Positions 1-9,355 of a stretch of 64,000 nt of DNA are shown in pieces. The position numbers were made by a program, and so were the translations under genes. Numbering within the stretch: the stretch's first letter is position 1; each line of letters begins with the position of its first letter. The DNA comes from a virus. The DNA lies in IMG/VR virus record IMGVR_UViG_3300020198_000887, positions 78,295 to 142,294 of that record, one strand, 5' to 3'. The notes beneath the pieces were generated by a model. That model had not been told where the DNA came from. It did no database searches and worked only from the letters and a program-made list of their open reading frames with translations.

Positions 1-60
1 AACATTTTTTTGAATACTATTATAGTCCGATGCTATAATTAAAGATCCTTGTCCTATCAT
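1..60 (-). CDS. Partial CDS, N-terminus of a virion protein (runs off left edge)
   Basis: The reverse strand reads an ATG at 60-58 followed by 19 more open codons up to the window edge. The 20 residues are MIGQGSLIIASDYNSIQKNV. A good ribosome binding site (AAGGA, about 7-8 nt upstream) decides the start. The xxIIxxxYNxIQxxV pattern matches residues 8-21 of the 2205-aa protein that starts at 7760 (PVIITEYNLIQSKV), so this is probably a second member of that structural family, lying downstream in the same transcription direction. Only the head is visible, so function cannot be assigned beyond likely virion protein. Confidence 0.65.
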   Translation of the reverse strand, partial: MIGQGSLIIASDYNSIQKNV

Positions 61-200
61 TACATATCCTTTTACGAAAATCCAAATCCATTTATGTTAT
101 AACTAATGTATAACCATCTATTGTAGTTCACATGCAGTTCGTCACTAAAACTGGCTTGCTATTAATATTTAATGACTCGCATATTGCCTAGTATTAATCC

Positions 201-221
201 GACTAATTTCTGAAATTAGTC
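201..221 (-). terminator. Perfect hairpin overlapping a stop codon
   Basis: GACTAATTT and AAATTAGTC form a perfect 9-bp inverted repeat around a 3-nt loop. It overlaps the stop codon (216-218) of the 203-aa gene. No T-run follows on the minus strand, so this may be an mRNA-end or processing hairpin rather than a classic intrinsic terminator. Confidence 0.45.
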
Positions 222-827
222 CAACCTAAACCCGAAACTAATGCGTGGAGCATTAGGTGAATATACACAATGCCAGAAATAACTAGAATTGGTTATTTCA
301 AACAATCTAACAGTCCATCCTTTATTATCCCAATCCGTTACAATAGTTTTTGTTTCGTCGTCTGACTTTATATATTTAAAATATGACCCATTTTCAATAG
401 GTGAATACGCAATATATAACCGATAACACGGTGCATTGCTATTAGTGTGCCACCCCATAAATCCACCCTTCGGGTATAAAAAATTACCACTCGGTGAACG
501 TACTTTTAATCCAGTAACTGTCTCAACATATTCCATTAGTTGTTTAGTTATTGCAACAGGTGGGAATGATATTTCGCTTAACTTAGACACTACATTAACA
601 TCAAGTATAGATTTTCGCCAATTAAGAGAATTTAAATCATGATTCAATATAAACTCGTCGCTCACACCAGGATAAGTTTGGTCAGTTGGGTCACACAATA
701 CCCTTGAAAATTCATACTCAGTTGAATCATGTGTCGGATTTATATAAAAAATAGGTCTTGATAATACATCATCCACATAGGCAGTTAATGCAGTTTCTAA
801 TTCACCTGTCAATTGATATTTTTTCAT
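216..827 (-). CDS. 2OG-Fe(II) oxygenase-like protein (cupin/DSBH fold)
   Basis: 203 aa. The C-terminal half resembles the double-stranded beta-helix of 2-oxoglutarate/Fe(II) dioxygenases: MGWHTN at residues 124-129, a distal WHCVYS with H186, and PRISFGFRL with R195 placed where the 2OG-binding Arg normally sits. The usual HxD iron ligand is HxN here (H127, N129), so activity is uncertain. Family members hydroxylate proteins, sugars or nucleobases; the substrate here is unknown. The start overlaps the stop of the upstream 105-aa gene (ATGA), so the two are translationally coupled and belong to the fibre operon. It may modify a fibre or host-surface component, but this is inference. Function confidence is moderate; the CDS itself is secure. 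Confidence 0.6.
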   Translation of the reverse strand: MKKYQLTGELETALTAYVDDVLSRPIFYINPTHDSTEYEFSRVLCDPTDQTYPGVSDEFILNHDLNSLNWRKSILDVNVVSKLSEISFPPVAITKQLMEYVETVTGLKVRSPSGNFLYPKGGFMGWHTNSNAPCYRLYIAYSPIENGSYFKYIKSDDETKTIVTDWDNKGWTVRLFEITNSSYFWHCVYSPNAPRISFGFRLD

Positions 828-1141
828 AATGCTACTTCCTCCACTGCATCCAGCGGGGTATCAGGATTTATAATCTTGTATAATTCTGAATCAACCCTAT
901 ACGGGTTTGAATTATACTGTTCTTGCAATTTATTCCATAAATCATGAATGAGTTCGTCGGTTGGCTGTCCTATATTTGTTATTCTCCACTCAACAATGGC
1001 GGCATCTGAATTATATATGTATTGTCTCCCATCTGGTGCCAATGTTACCGTACAAGAAATAATCACATCACTCCCAATACGAATATTTTTATATTTACGT
1101 TCTAAAACGTATGAAAGTTGGTCTAAAGTTAAAGTTGTCAT
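824..1141 (-). CDS. Small protein of unknown function, tail-fibre operon
   Basis: 105 aa. It is preceded by a strong GGAGG ribosome binding site, starts 1 nt after the stop of the 2205-aa gene, and overlaps the next gene by ATGA, so it is a genuine operon member. It contains a DxAIVEWRITNIGQPTDELI segment (residues about 46-65). The W-x-I-x-x-x-x-QPT-x-x-E/L pattern recalls small tail-associated proteins and fibre-assembly chaperones of phages. No catalytic motif is visible. Its position directly downstream of a huge fibre-like gene fits a chaperone or assembly helper, but that is inference only. Confidence 0.6.
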   Translation of the reverse strand: MTTLTLDQLSYVLERKYKNIRIGSDVIISCTVTLAPDGRQYIYNSDAAIVEWRITNIGQPTDELIHDLWNKLQEQYNSNPYRVDSELYKIINPDTPLDAVEEVAL

Positions 1142-1142
1142 G

Positions 1143-4100
1143 TTATCCTCCGTTATGTATTACTTTAAGCAATGCAGTTTGTGCTGTTATTTCAAATGCT
1201 AGGCGTTGTGCCTGGCCACCAAACGTAAACTTAGCACGCAATGTCCTAATCACATGTCCATCTGGCATGGTAATGTTGCATTGTGTATTATTTTTTCTGA
1301 CTATAGTCTGATTAGTAAGTGGTCCATACTGAATATTACTAACACTAATTACTACTCCCGAACTATCACACATTTGAGAATACAATACTTCTAATTTATA
1401 ATACGGTATTTTATTATCACTAATTTCTGGTGCTTTGGATATAACAGTAATACCATTAACCACAGCATTTACTGGCAAGTCGATGTTTACTAGCTCATTA
1501 TCACGAACTTCCATTGATACGGTAACCATTGTGTTGGCAAATGTAATATTGCGTGGATTGGTACGGAATCCTGCAACTGTACCCGCAAGACCCATATATC
1601 CAGACATAAATGCATCGTTATCGTTATTTGCGTTACTTTCCGTATAGTGTGGAATCAGTGAAATCCCATTAATGAACGATTGTAGTTTGCCGGAATTGAT
1701 AGTGGCAGACGAAAAGGTCTTGGCCCCAGCAATCAACGTTTTAACTTCTGGCAACGCAGTTGGGGTGGTTGTATTACCAACCAATGCTGTTTGGGCTTTA
1801 AACTTTGCATTAATAGGATACACCGTAGACACTGGTATTGTGCAATTTTCATCAGTATACAACTTAACAGCAAACAGCTGGTCTTCTGTAGTATTATAAT
1901 CACCAACCGTTGGTATTTGGACGTTTGCAACATTTGACATTACGGGTGCGATTCCACGTGTTAATCCACCAAACCGTGGGAACGTTTGGTTATCATATAT
2001 CACTTTCCAATATACATCAGAATTAGTGGCAACTGCGGCATTGAATGATAATGTTTCACCGGCGGCGATTGCCAACGGCTTTTTCGAGCTGTCATTTATA
2101 ACAATGGTATCACTAGTACATAACAACGGACCGGTCACTGATTCAGTGTGTAATTCTACATACACGGTCTCCTGGCCTTCTGTTATTAAATCCACCGTAA
2201 CTAACGCAGTCCATACCATCGGACTACCAGTTACTACAAACGAACCATTATCATTAAATCCTTGTCCGGAAACCGCCAACCAATCCCCGGTGTCTGACCC
2301 TGTAGTGTATATAAATTTAGGATATACTAATGTTCCTTGTTTAAAATACTGGTTCGTAAAAGTAAATGTTACTAGATCACCCTCATTAACAACAAGTGGG
2401 GTGATCGTTAGCGTCCCACTTGGGTCAAACAATGACGTATCATTGATAGTAATTGTATTACTTGTTGCCACTGTTACCCCAGCAGTATCTTTAAACACCC
2501 ACGCGAACGTCTGACTCCCTTCTGTTGCATGATCTGCAACCACTGTATGCTTCCATGTAATAGTTGGCTGGGTAACCGTGAATGTGCCAGCTATGGCAGG
2601 AGCAGTTCCATCTGGGGATAAATCGTTATCCCCGGCTGTTCCACTATGAAAAGCAGTCAATACAGTACCAACTACAATATTTGCAACTTGAATTGTTGTT
2701 GTTATTAAGCTGCCCTCCGACGGCTTTGATGGTGAAATAGTTACTGCATAAGAAGGGGCCTTAGAGGTATCCTCTATGGTAAATGTCGAACTTCTTCGTA
2801 GTACAGGTCCACCAAGAACATCCATAACTTCAATGAATGCAGTTTCATATCCTTCTGTTTTGAGGTCTGGTGATACCTCAAATTGCCAAGTCATTGCACT
2901 TCCACTTGTTGAAAATGAGTAGATATTACCAGTTTTAGTGAGTGATGGACCTGATAATAAAGCATAATCAGTCCCATATGTCGCAGACCCACCAAATGAA
3001 AGATACATTGTTGAGTTTGATGCCACATTTGCAACATTTAATGTAACAGAAAATGTTTTATTTGTGGTTTCATTTATATTTCCCGATGCAGGTGAAATAG
3101 TCATCCCATATGATGGATTTTGCGAAGTGTCTAAAATTAAAATACCCTGACTTGTTTGAACTACCGGACCAGTTTTTGACCCAGTTCTAAGCTGCACCTC
3201 AAATGTTTCACCACCCTCGGTTTTATTATCAGTTAATGCAGTAATCGAAAAATTTCCTGCACCGGAACTATCAAGTATCAATTCTGCGCTTCTTTTATTC
3301 AAATCAAACTCATCCAACCCTGCCGCATCTGGAATAACCCAAAAAAGTACGGTATTTTTTGGAACATTCACTGTAGTAACAGTGAATTCAACCCCCGTTG
3401 TTCCTTCACCAATCATAGTAGCAGACTGCGCTAGGTTATAAACTTTCTGTGTTTGAGAATCATCTTTTATGATAACGCCGCTGCTTGTTTGTCTGATTGT
3501 ACCATCATACCCACCTGTTCTAACTTGCAATTCAAATGACATATCACCTTCAGTAATAACATCTGCGTTAGCAGTTAACGTTACCTTACCAACATTGTTT
3601 GTAACTGTAAATGTGCCACGAACTTTGCTTTCAACAAAATCATCCGCCGTTAATTTATCATTTGATAACGTCCAATATAAAAGTGCATTATTGGGTAAAT
3701 TTGTAGTATAAATTGTAAAAGTAACCCCTTTTCCACCCTCGTTTATTTGCGATTGACTAACATCAATCGTAATAGTTGGTTCTACAAATGTATCTGTTAT
3801 TGTTGTAACTTCACTCGTTTGAACAATCAGTCCAGCAAACCCACCAGTACGTAGTTGAATAGCAAATGATTCGGTATTTTCTGGAACACCATCTGCAGCG
3901 GCGGTTCTCACAATACTCGCTTTTCCAGTCGTATCGACATTAACAGTGCCGGATAATTTATTATCACTAAAATCAGTTGGTTGAATAACTCCAACTGGGG
4001 TTGTCGTCCAGTATAATGTTTCACTCGGTGAAACATTTGTTGTGGAAACTGTAAATGTTACAGTATTATTAGCTCCAGTTTCACCAATAGTTGATTTATC

Positions 4101-7100
4101 CCGAATAATATTATAAGTTTTAACTGTTGGGATGGTTGGGGTTAATGATAGATCATTAATTTCTATTTCAGGACTGGTTCTTAATAACGTACTAGTTGGA
4201 CCTGCATCAGATCGTAATTCAATACAAAATTTTTCAGTACCTTCGGATTTATAGTCAACACTCATCACACGGGTAACCGTTGCGGTTCCATCAGATTTTA
4301 TTAAAAATGTGCCAGCATCTAAGCTATCACTAAAATCAGCTGCTACAACAGAACCTACCGTAGATTTGGTAGTCCAATACAATCGTGTATTAACTGGTAT
4401 GCCTTGTGTATATACTGTGAAAATTACCCCAGATGGACCTAGAGTAGTCGGCCCTTCATATACAAGTCCGGTGTCCGCTGTAATAATATATTGTGATGGG
4501 GTTGTAGTTGATGTATCATTTATCAATATACCTGGGGCACTCGTCGCCAATAGCGACCCTGCCCCATTTCTAATTTCCACTTCAAACGATTCACCACCGG
4601 TTTCGGTTAAACTATCTGCTTTTGCAGTTATAGTAAACGATCCAGCCCCATTTGTGATTGTAACTGGCCCTGATAAGGTATTAGATGTAAAATCATTAGC
4701 GGTAATATTCGTACCAACTAATGTCCAATATAACGTGCCATTAACCATAGTTGTTGTAGTCACAGAAAATAATACACTAGCCCCTGCACCACTCTCATTG
4801 ATGGCAGTAACCCCCAACGAGGAGACCGTTGTATTCGCAGCAACTATTGCATCAGTTATACTTGTCATTTGGCTAGTATAAACTGCTGACCCATTTTGAG
4901 TTGTTTTCAACTGAATTGCAAATGATTCAGCTGTTTCTGATGTCAAATCTATAGCTGCCGTCCGAATGATAGGTTCCGATGATTGATTGTTATAAATAAC
5001 AACGGTACCAGACAAGGTATTGTCACTAAAATCTGCTGCAGTCAATTGTGATGTTGACGCAAGAGTAGACCAATATAAAATAGTACCATCGGGGATCCCA
5101 GTTGTATATACATCAAATGTTACGCCTTGTCCTTCTGCAATCGATGAGGTATTTCTTTCAAGTAAATACGATACGACAACTGGGGTGGTGGATAAGTCAC
5201 TAATTACAACCGCACTGCTTGTCTGTACCACGGGTCCAGCAATACTCCCAGTTCTTAACTCTATGCAGAATGTTTCTTCACCTTCAGTATACTTGTCAGG
5301 ATTGGCAATTCGAATAATAGATGCAGAATTATTTTTGATTGTCACTTGCCCACTTGCCAAATAGTCAGAGAAATCAGAGCTACTTACATCCCCAGATTTC
5401 GGCAATGTGGTCCAATACAATGTTGCCCCATTTGGAACGTTTTCAGTTATTATATTAAATGTTACACCAGTACTTCCTTCACCAATCTTGCCAATATTTT
5501 GTATAATATTATAAGTTGGGGTTAATGGATTTGTAGTGAATGAAGTATCCTTAATTATTATACCAGCACTTGAAGTTTTTATCGGGCCAGTTATTGACCC
5601 TGTTCTGATTTGAACTTCAAACGACTCATCCCCCTCGGTTGTGATGTCCGCCCTTGCTATACGGGTAAAAGTACCAGTGTTATTTGTAATAATTACTGTA
5701 CCACTATTCAAGTTATCAGTAAAATCATTAGCAGATACATTTGCACCTGATACTGTCCAATACAAGGTAGAATCAGCAATATTCACTGTATTAACAGTAA
5801 AAGTAACTTCTGTGGTCCCATCTTCATTGATTGTGGTTTTATTTGGTGTTACTGTATACGATGAAAGTGCATCAGTTATACTTGTCAATTCACTTGTTGC
5901 AACAATGCTACCAGTTATACTATTAGTTCGTAGTTGTATGGCAAACAATTCTGCACCCTCGGGAGATAAATCCGACACGGCTTCCCTAGTGATTATTCCA
6001 CTATTATTATTAATTTCAACTGTACCAGATAATGTGTTATCACTAAAATCTGCTTCAGTAATCCCAGCACTTACACTGGTTGTCCAATATAATGTGGTTG
6101 GACTCGGTAATCCGGTAGTAGTTATTGTAAATACTGCACGGCCACCTTCAACAATAGCCGGTGCATTTCTTGTAATAACATATGGCGATGCACCAGCCAG
6201 ATCATTTATTTTTACACTTGCGCTAGTTGCTTTAATTGGACCAGAAATAGAATCTGTCCTAATTTGTATTTCAAATACTTCCGTACCTTCTACAAGGAGA
6301 TCAGCCTTTGCAATACGTGAAATTGTCCCAACATTGTTACTAATTACGACAACCCCACTTAAAGATTCATCTACAAAGTCATTTGCGGTTATCCCATTAC
6401 CAGAGGTTGTCCAATATAATACAGTATTACCAGGTACATTCACTGTGTTGACAGTAAAAACAACTTGGGTTTGGCCTTCTATTATCGAATTACTAGCTGG
6501 TGTTACCGAATATGATCTAGCAATATCTTGTATATCTGTAATTTCACTTTGTGCAACAATTGACCCGGTAGTTGAAAATGTTCTTATTTGAATAGCGAAT
6601 GATTCAGTGTTTTCAACAGCTAAGTCATCTTTTGCTATTCTAGTAATAGTACCGCTTCCATTGTTGATAATAACGGTACCAGTATAGGTTTCATCACTAA
6701 AATCTGCCGGGGTTAACCCAGTACTCGTGCTTGTTGACCAGTATAATATAGTACCAGAGGGAACATTGGTTGTGGTAACCGTAAACACTACGCCAACCCC
6801 ACCTTCGGTAATTGCGGTTGTGTTTCTAGTCACAGTATAGGTAGGCACAACAGCAGGAATTACTGGCGCAACAGTCACAGTGCCACCAGTAAATGTGCTA
6901 ATTGCAGCTGGTCTTGCAACAGTTACATTATGCCCAGATGCCCGGCAAATCTTCATCGAACTCAACAAATTCCCATCGATGTTTGGATCACCACTACCAT
7001 CTGCGATGTCAGAAAATTCAATTGTAAATATAACTTGTGCAGAAGTTGTTCCTAATTTTGCATAAACAGCATATCTGTTAAGCTCAAATGATGGGGTAGA

Positions 7101-7760
7101 ATCATATTTTTCATATACTAATTTATTAGTTTGTGTTAAATTAGCATATCCAACTGATGTGGTAGTTGAATAATTTATATTTCTAGTTTGAAGCCTGCTA
7201 AATGATATGACACCAATCCCATCTAACAAATTTGTCCAAGAAGTATTTTTAGTGGTAGATGACCCACCAGTCCGCGATGCCGAAAATTCAAACGAGCTAC
7301 CAGCATTGAAATACCACCTGGCAGCATTTTGGTTTTCAAAATTCACAGTAATTGAATGAGTTAATGTATTATTCCATGCTGACGTTCTGGAAGCCGACAC
7401 CAATGGTTCACGTGTTGATTGACTTAATGGTGCATCTAATGCCCTATCTCGGTGAATCAATTCAGCCATTGTTAAATATGAATTAGTTGTTGCTGCCGTA
7501 ATTGATGTATTTTTATACACCGTTGGAATATTCCCAGATTCATCAATCCCGGTCTGATGTTGGCGGACACGAAGCATATCTGAACGCAATACATTCCACT
7601 GATCAGCGGAAATCAATGGTTTTGTGCTTTCATTTATCTGTGAACTGTATACAGTTTGCCCATATCCATAATCATCCGCCCCAACCCCTAATACGTGTGC
7701 AACTTTTGATTGAATTAAGTTATATTCAGTTATAATAACTGGAGTTTTTTGTGTGGCCAT
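1143..7760 (-). CDS. Giant virion/fibre protein with about 14 Calx-beta-like repeats
   Basis: 2205 aa. The N-terminal ~300 residues (PVIITEYNLIQSKVAHVLG near the start) look like a virion attachment head, shared with the partial gene at 1-60. Residues from about 305 to 1890 are about 14 modules of 105-120 aa. Each has an N-terminal xITEG/INEGG strand, an xLYWT strand, a ADFSD...SGTV segment, and an ExxxFxIQLRTGSxxGxxxxTS ending, which is the Calx-beta pattern (calcium-binding beta-sandwich used in adhesion). Modules 11-14 are more diverged. The last ~250 residues are distinct and repeat-free. The gene lies downstream of the fibre paralogues and upstream of the 105-aa gene. A role as a long adhesive fibre or whisker on the tail is likely. 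Which modules still bind calcium cannot be said from sequence alone. Confidence 0.8.
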   Translation of the reverse strand: MATQKTPVIITEYNLIQSKVAHVLGVGADDYGYGQTVYSSQINESTKPLISADQWNVLRSDMLRVRQHQTGIDESGNIPTVYKNTSITAATTNSYLTMAELIHRDRALDAPLSQSTREPLVSASRTSAWNNTLTHSITVNFENQNAARWYFNAGSSFEFSASRTGGSSTTKNTSWTNLLDGIGVISFSRLQTRNINYSTTTSVGYANLTQTNKLVYEKYDSTPSFELNRYAVYAKLGTTSAQVIFTIEFSDIADGSGDPNIDGNLLSSMKICRASGHNVTVARPAAISTFTGGTVTVAPVIPAVVPTYTVTRNTTAITEGGVGVVFTVTTTNVPSGTILYWSTSTSTGLTPADFSDETYTGTVIINNGSGTITRIAKDDLAVENTESFAIQIRTFSTTGSIVAQSEITDIQDIARSYSVTPASNSIIEGQTQVVFTVNTVNVPGNTVLYWTTSGNGITANDFVDESLSGVVVISNNVGTISRIAKADLLVEGTEVFEIQIRTDSISGPIKATSASVKINDLAGASPYVITRNAPAIVEGGRAVFTITTTGLPSPTTLYWTTSVSAGITEADFSDNTLSGTVEINNNSGIITREAVSDLSPEGAELFAIQLRTNSITGSIVATSELTSITDALSSYTVTPNKTTINEDGTTEVTFTVNTVNIADSTLYWTVSGANVSANDFTDNLNSGTVIITNNTGTFTRIARADITTEGDESFEVQIRTGSITGPIKTSSAGIIIKDTSFTTNPLTPTYNIIQNIGKIGEGSTGVTFNIITENVPNGATLYWTTLPKSGDVSSSDFSDYLASGQVTIKNNSASIIRIANPDKYTEGEETFCIELRTGSIAGPVVQTSSAVVISDLSTTPVVVSYLLERNTSSIAEGQGVTFDVYTTGIPDGTILYWSTLASTSQLTAADFSDNTLSGTVVIYNNQSSEPIIRTAAIDLTSETAESFAIQLKTTQNGSAVYTSQMTSITDAIVAANTTVSSLGVTAINESGAGASVLFSVTTTTMVNGTLYWTLVGTNITANDFTSNTLSGPVTITNGAGSFTITAKADSLTETGGESFEVEIRNGAGSLLATSAPGILINDTSTTTPSQYIITADTGLVYEGPTTLGPSGVIFTVYTQGIPVNTRLYWTTKSTVGSVVAADFSDSLDAGTFLIKSDGTATVTRVMSVDYKSEGTEKFCIELRSDAGPTSTLLRTSPEIEINDLSLTPTIPTVKTYNIIRDKSTIGETGANNTVTFTVSTTNVSPSETLYWTTTPVGVIQPTDFSDNKLSGTVNVDTTGKASIVRTAAADGVPENTESFAIQLRTGGFAGLIVQTSEVTTITDTFVEPTITIDVSQSQINEGGKGVTFTIYTTNLPNNALLYWTLSNDKLTADDFVESKVRGTFTVTNNVGKVTLTANADVITEGDMSFELQVRTGGYDGTIRQTSSGVIIKDDSQTQKVYNLAQSATMIGEGTTGVEFTVTTVNVPKNTVLFWVIPDAAGLDEFDLNKRSAELILDSSGAGNFSITALTDNKTEGGETFEVQLRTGSKTGPVVQTSQGILILDTSQNPSYGMTISPASGNINETTNKTFSVTLNVANVASNSTMYLSFGGSATYGTDYALLSGPSLTKTGNIYSFSTSGSAMTWQFEVSPDLKTEGYETAFIEVMDVLGGPVLRRSSTFTIEDTSKAPSYAVTISPSKPSEGSLITTTIQVANIVVGTVLTAFHSGTAGDNDLSPDGTAPAIAGTFTVTQPTITWKHTVVADHATEGSQTFAWVFKDTAGVTVATSNTITINDTSLFDPSGTLTITPLVVNEGDLVTFTFTNQYFKQGTLVYPKFIYTTGSDTGDWLAVSGQGFNDNGSFVVTGSPMVWTALVTVDLITEGQETVYVELHTESVTGPLLCTSDTIVINDSSKKPLAIAAGETLSFNAAVATNSDVYWKVIYDNQTFPRFGGLTRGIAPVMSNVANVQIPTVGDYNTTEDQLFAVKLYTDENCTIPVSTVYPINAKFKAQTALVGNTTTPTALPEVKTLIAGAKTFSSATINSGKLQSFINGISLIPHYTESNANNDNDAFMSGYMGLAGTVAGFRTNPRNITFANTMVTVSMEVRDNELVNIDLPVNAVVNGITVISKAPEISDNKIPYYKLEVLYSQMCDSSGVVISVSNIQYGPLTNQTIVRKNNTQCNITMPDGHVIRTLRAKFTFGGQAQRLAFEITAQTALLKVIHNGG
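2090..6860 (-). repeat. Array of about 14 Calx-beta-like coding repeats
   Basis: The recurring xLYWT codons appear on the plus strand as CCAATATAA/CCAGTATAA-like blocks near 6735, 6412, 6080, 5757, 5413, 5069, 4723, 4375, 4010, 3670, 3340, 2990, 2650 and 2320, a period of about 325-365 bp. Copies are well diverged at DNA level, so the array is old, although short stretches such as GTTATCACTAAAATC recur. Confidence 0.8.
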
Positions 7761-7783
7761 GTGGCTCCTCTATGTTTAAAATA

Positions 7784-9313
7784 TTATAAAATTACAGCTT
7801 CAACAATTTTAACGTCGTCGGTTGTATTAGATTCTAATGCAATAGCAAAAACATTTTCCAGTAATCCTGCCACACAAGCTACACCGCCATTAGCGGCAAC
7901 TAATCGGTCGCCTTTTGAAACTTTGCCAGCAACTTTTACGGGAACACGACCTTTCAAGGCAATATATATTCCGCCTTCTAATTCACTATTCATCATGTAT
8001 GCTGGATTTTTGGACACAGTTCCCAATGCTCTTGCCCCAAGAACGCCAGCGGTCACTTCCCGGTCACCCCCCACCATAACTACAGTACCAACATCATAAT
8101 CTTCATCTGCTAAGTATTTTTCGGCCAAGTCAGCATAATATGCAGTGGTTGCTGTACCAACAAAATAATTTGCCAGAATGGAACCAGCAGTAACATTTAT
8201 CCCATTTATTGATTGGTCAGCACTTGTTCTGGCAACTATGGTACCTGATGAAACTGTTGAACTCGCAGTTTTATATGTCCCACCGACATTTAAAGAATCT
8301 GCTTGTGTTGCAGTACCTGAAAATACATTTGCAAACACCGTACTAAACTTAGATGTGATTGACCCGATATTTGATATAAGATTTTCACCGGCCAATATAT
8401 CAGACCCTTTCAACTTGAATGGTGTTTTTGTTATATTGTTAACCGTTGTACTAAAAATAATGGTGTCGCCATTTGTATTAACAATTGTTGGGATTGATTG
8501 ATTTTGTGGATCATTAAATACCTTCAATTTAGCAACTGGATTTCCAACTGTATAACCAACATCTGCAAAATTAACTACTGCAGTAAATGTAGCATGATTT
8601 GCTCGTATAAACTCAGCGGCATCATATCGTACATCAGAAATGTTTAATGAATCCGCTGATGCAGAAGTTCCAAATAATCGAAATTTTGCTACCCCTCCGG
8701 CAGCATCAGTTACACCATTTACATCAGTGTTTATAAGCGTAATACCAGAATGGACTGTCGTGAACCCAGAAATAGCAGTGGATGCATCTAAATCGAATGC
8801 CCCCCGTTTATTAATTATAAAAACAGTGGTTCCATCAACAACCGCTTCAATAATTGTATGATTTTCACCACCTGTTGCAGAAGTTGCTTTAACTGTTCTA
8901 GTTCTCATCTCGGTGATATTGTTCCCAGATGACTGTGGGCCAACTAACACGAATTGAGATCCATTCCACGCATTAAGTTGTTGATTTGATGTGTCCCACC
9001 AAAAATCACCCTCTGTTAATCCGGTTGGCTGTGTTGATCCAACTTCTGCACCACCGGTGGTTCTCCATTTCAAACTATCATAAAATTTTAACTTTTTAGT
9101 GCCACTATCAAACCAAATTTGCCCGCTTATTGCCCGCGATGGCGGGGTTACATTGGCAAAATTTTCTAATAAAAATACAATATTCTCGTTTTGAGCCTCA
9201 CCGTATCCAGCATAGTTTTTACCAATTAGTTTAATATCCAGTGTTGTATCAATTGTTCCATCAGCTACTACGGTTACTTGATTTCCATTATATTTGTTGA
9301 TGATATATGCCAT
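7784..9313 (-). CDS. Tail-fibre/virion protein, paralogue A (ADLAEKY-type C-terminus)
   Basis: 509 aa. Residues 1-~130 form a domain shared with the next two genes: SYxINKxxG, TLxLIGKNxxxYGE, NENxxxLLENFAN, PPxRxIxGQxWFD, and a second copy-like GDFWWDTxxxQLxxWNG. This probably anchors the protein to the virion. The middle is beta-rich (VxGT/ATxAxSLNVGG repeats). The C-terminal ~120 residues begin YYADLAEKY and carry GTVVMVGGDREVT and NPAYMMNSE, a tail common in fibre proteins of T4-like aquatic phages and probably a trimerisation or chaperone region. A late-promoter box (CATAAATA, 9338-9345) and a GAGGAAA ribosome binding site precede the start. Probable host-recognition fibre. Confidence 0.75.
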   Translation of the reverse strand: MAYIINKYNGNQVTVVADGTIDTTLDIKLIGKNYAGYGEAQNENIVFLLENFANVTPPSRAISGQIWFDSGTKKLKFYDSLKWRTTGGAEVGSTQPTGLTEGDFWWDTSNQQLNAWNGSQFVLVGPQSSGNNITEMRTRTVKATSATGGENHTIIEAVVDGTTVFIINKRGAFDLDASTAISGFTTVHSGITLINTDVNGVTDAAGGVAKFRLFGTSASADSLNISDVRYDAAEFIRANHATFTAVVNFADVGYTVGNPVAKLKVFNDPQNQSIPTIVNTNGDTIIFSTTVNNITKTPFKLKGSDILAGENLISNIGSITSKFSTVFANVFSGTATQADSLNVGGTYKTASSTVSSGTIVARTSADQSINGINVTAGSILANYFVGTATTAYYADLAEKYLADEDYDVGTVVMVGGDREVTAGVLGARALGTVSKNPAYMMNSELEGGIYIALKGRVPVKVAGKVSKGDRLVAANGGVACVAGLLENVFAIALESNTTDDVKIVEAVIL

Positions 9314-9337
9314 CTGATTATTTCCTCATTCTTTGTA

Positions 9338-9345
9338 TATTTATG
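9338..9345 (-). promoter_or_regulatory. Putative gp55-type late promoter (CATAAATA)
   Basis: CATAAATA on the minus strand, 25 nt upstream of the start at 9313. It differs from the T4 late consensus TATAAATA only at the first base and matches seven other boxes in this window in spacing and sequence. Confidence 0.55.
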
Positions 9346-9355
9346 TGGTTATATA

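Noticed and set aside
5641-6591. 316-codon plus-strand frame (and 2026-2514, 4309-4881) inside the Calx-beta gene
   Set aside because: Antisense frames of a repetitive gene kept open by its codon use; no ribosome binding sites.
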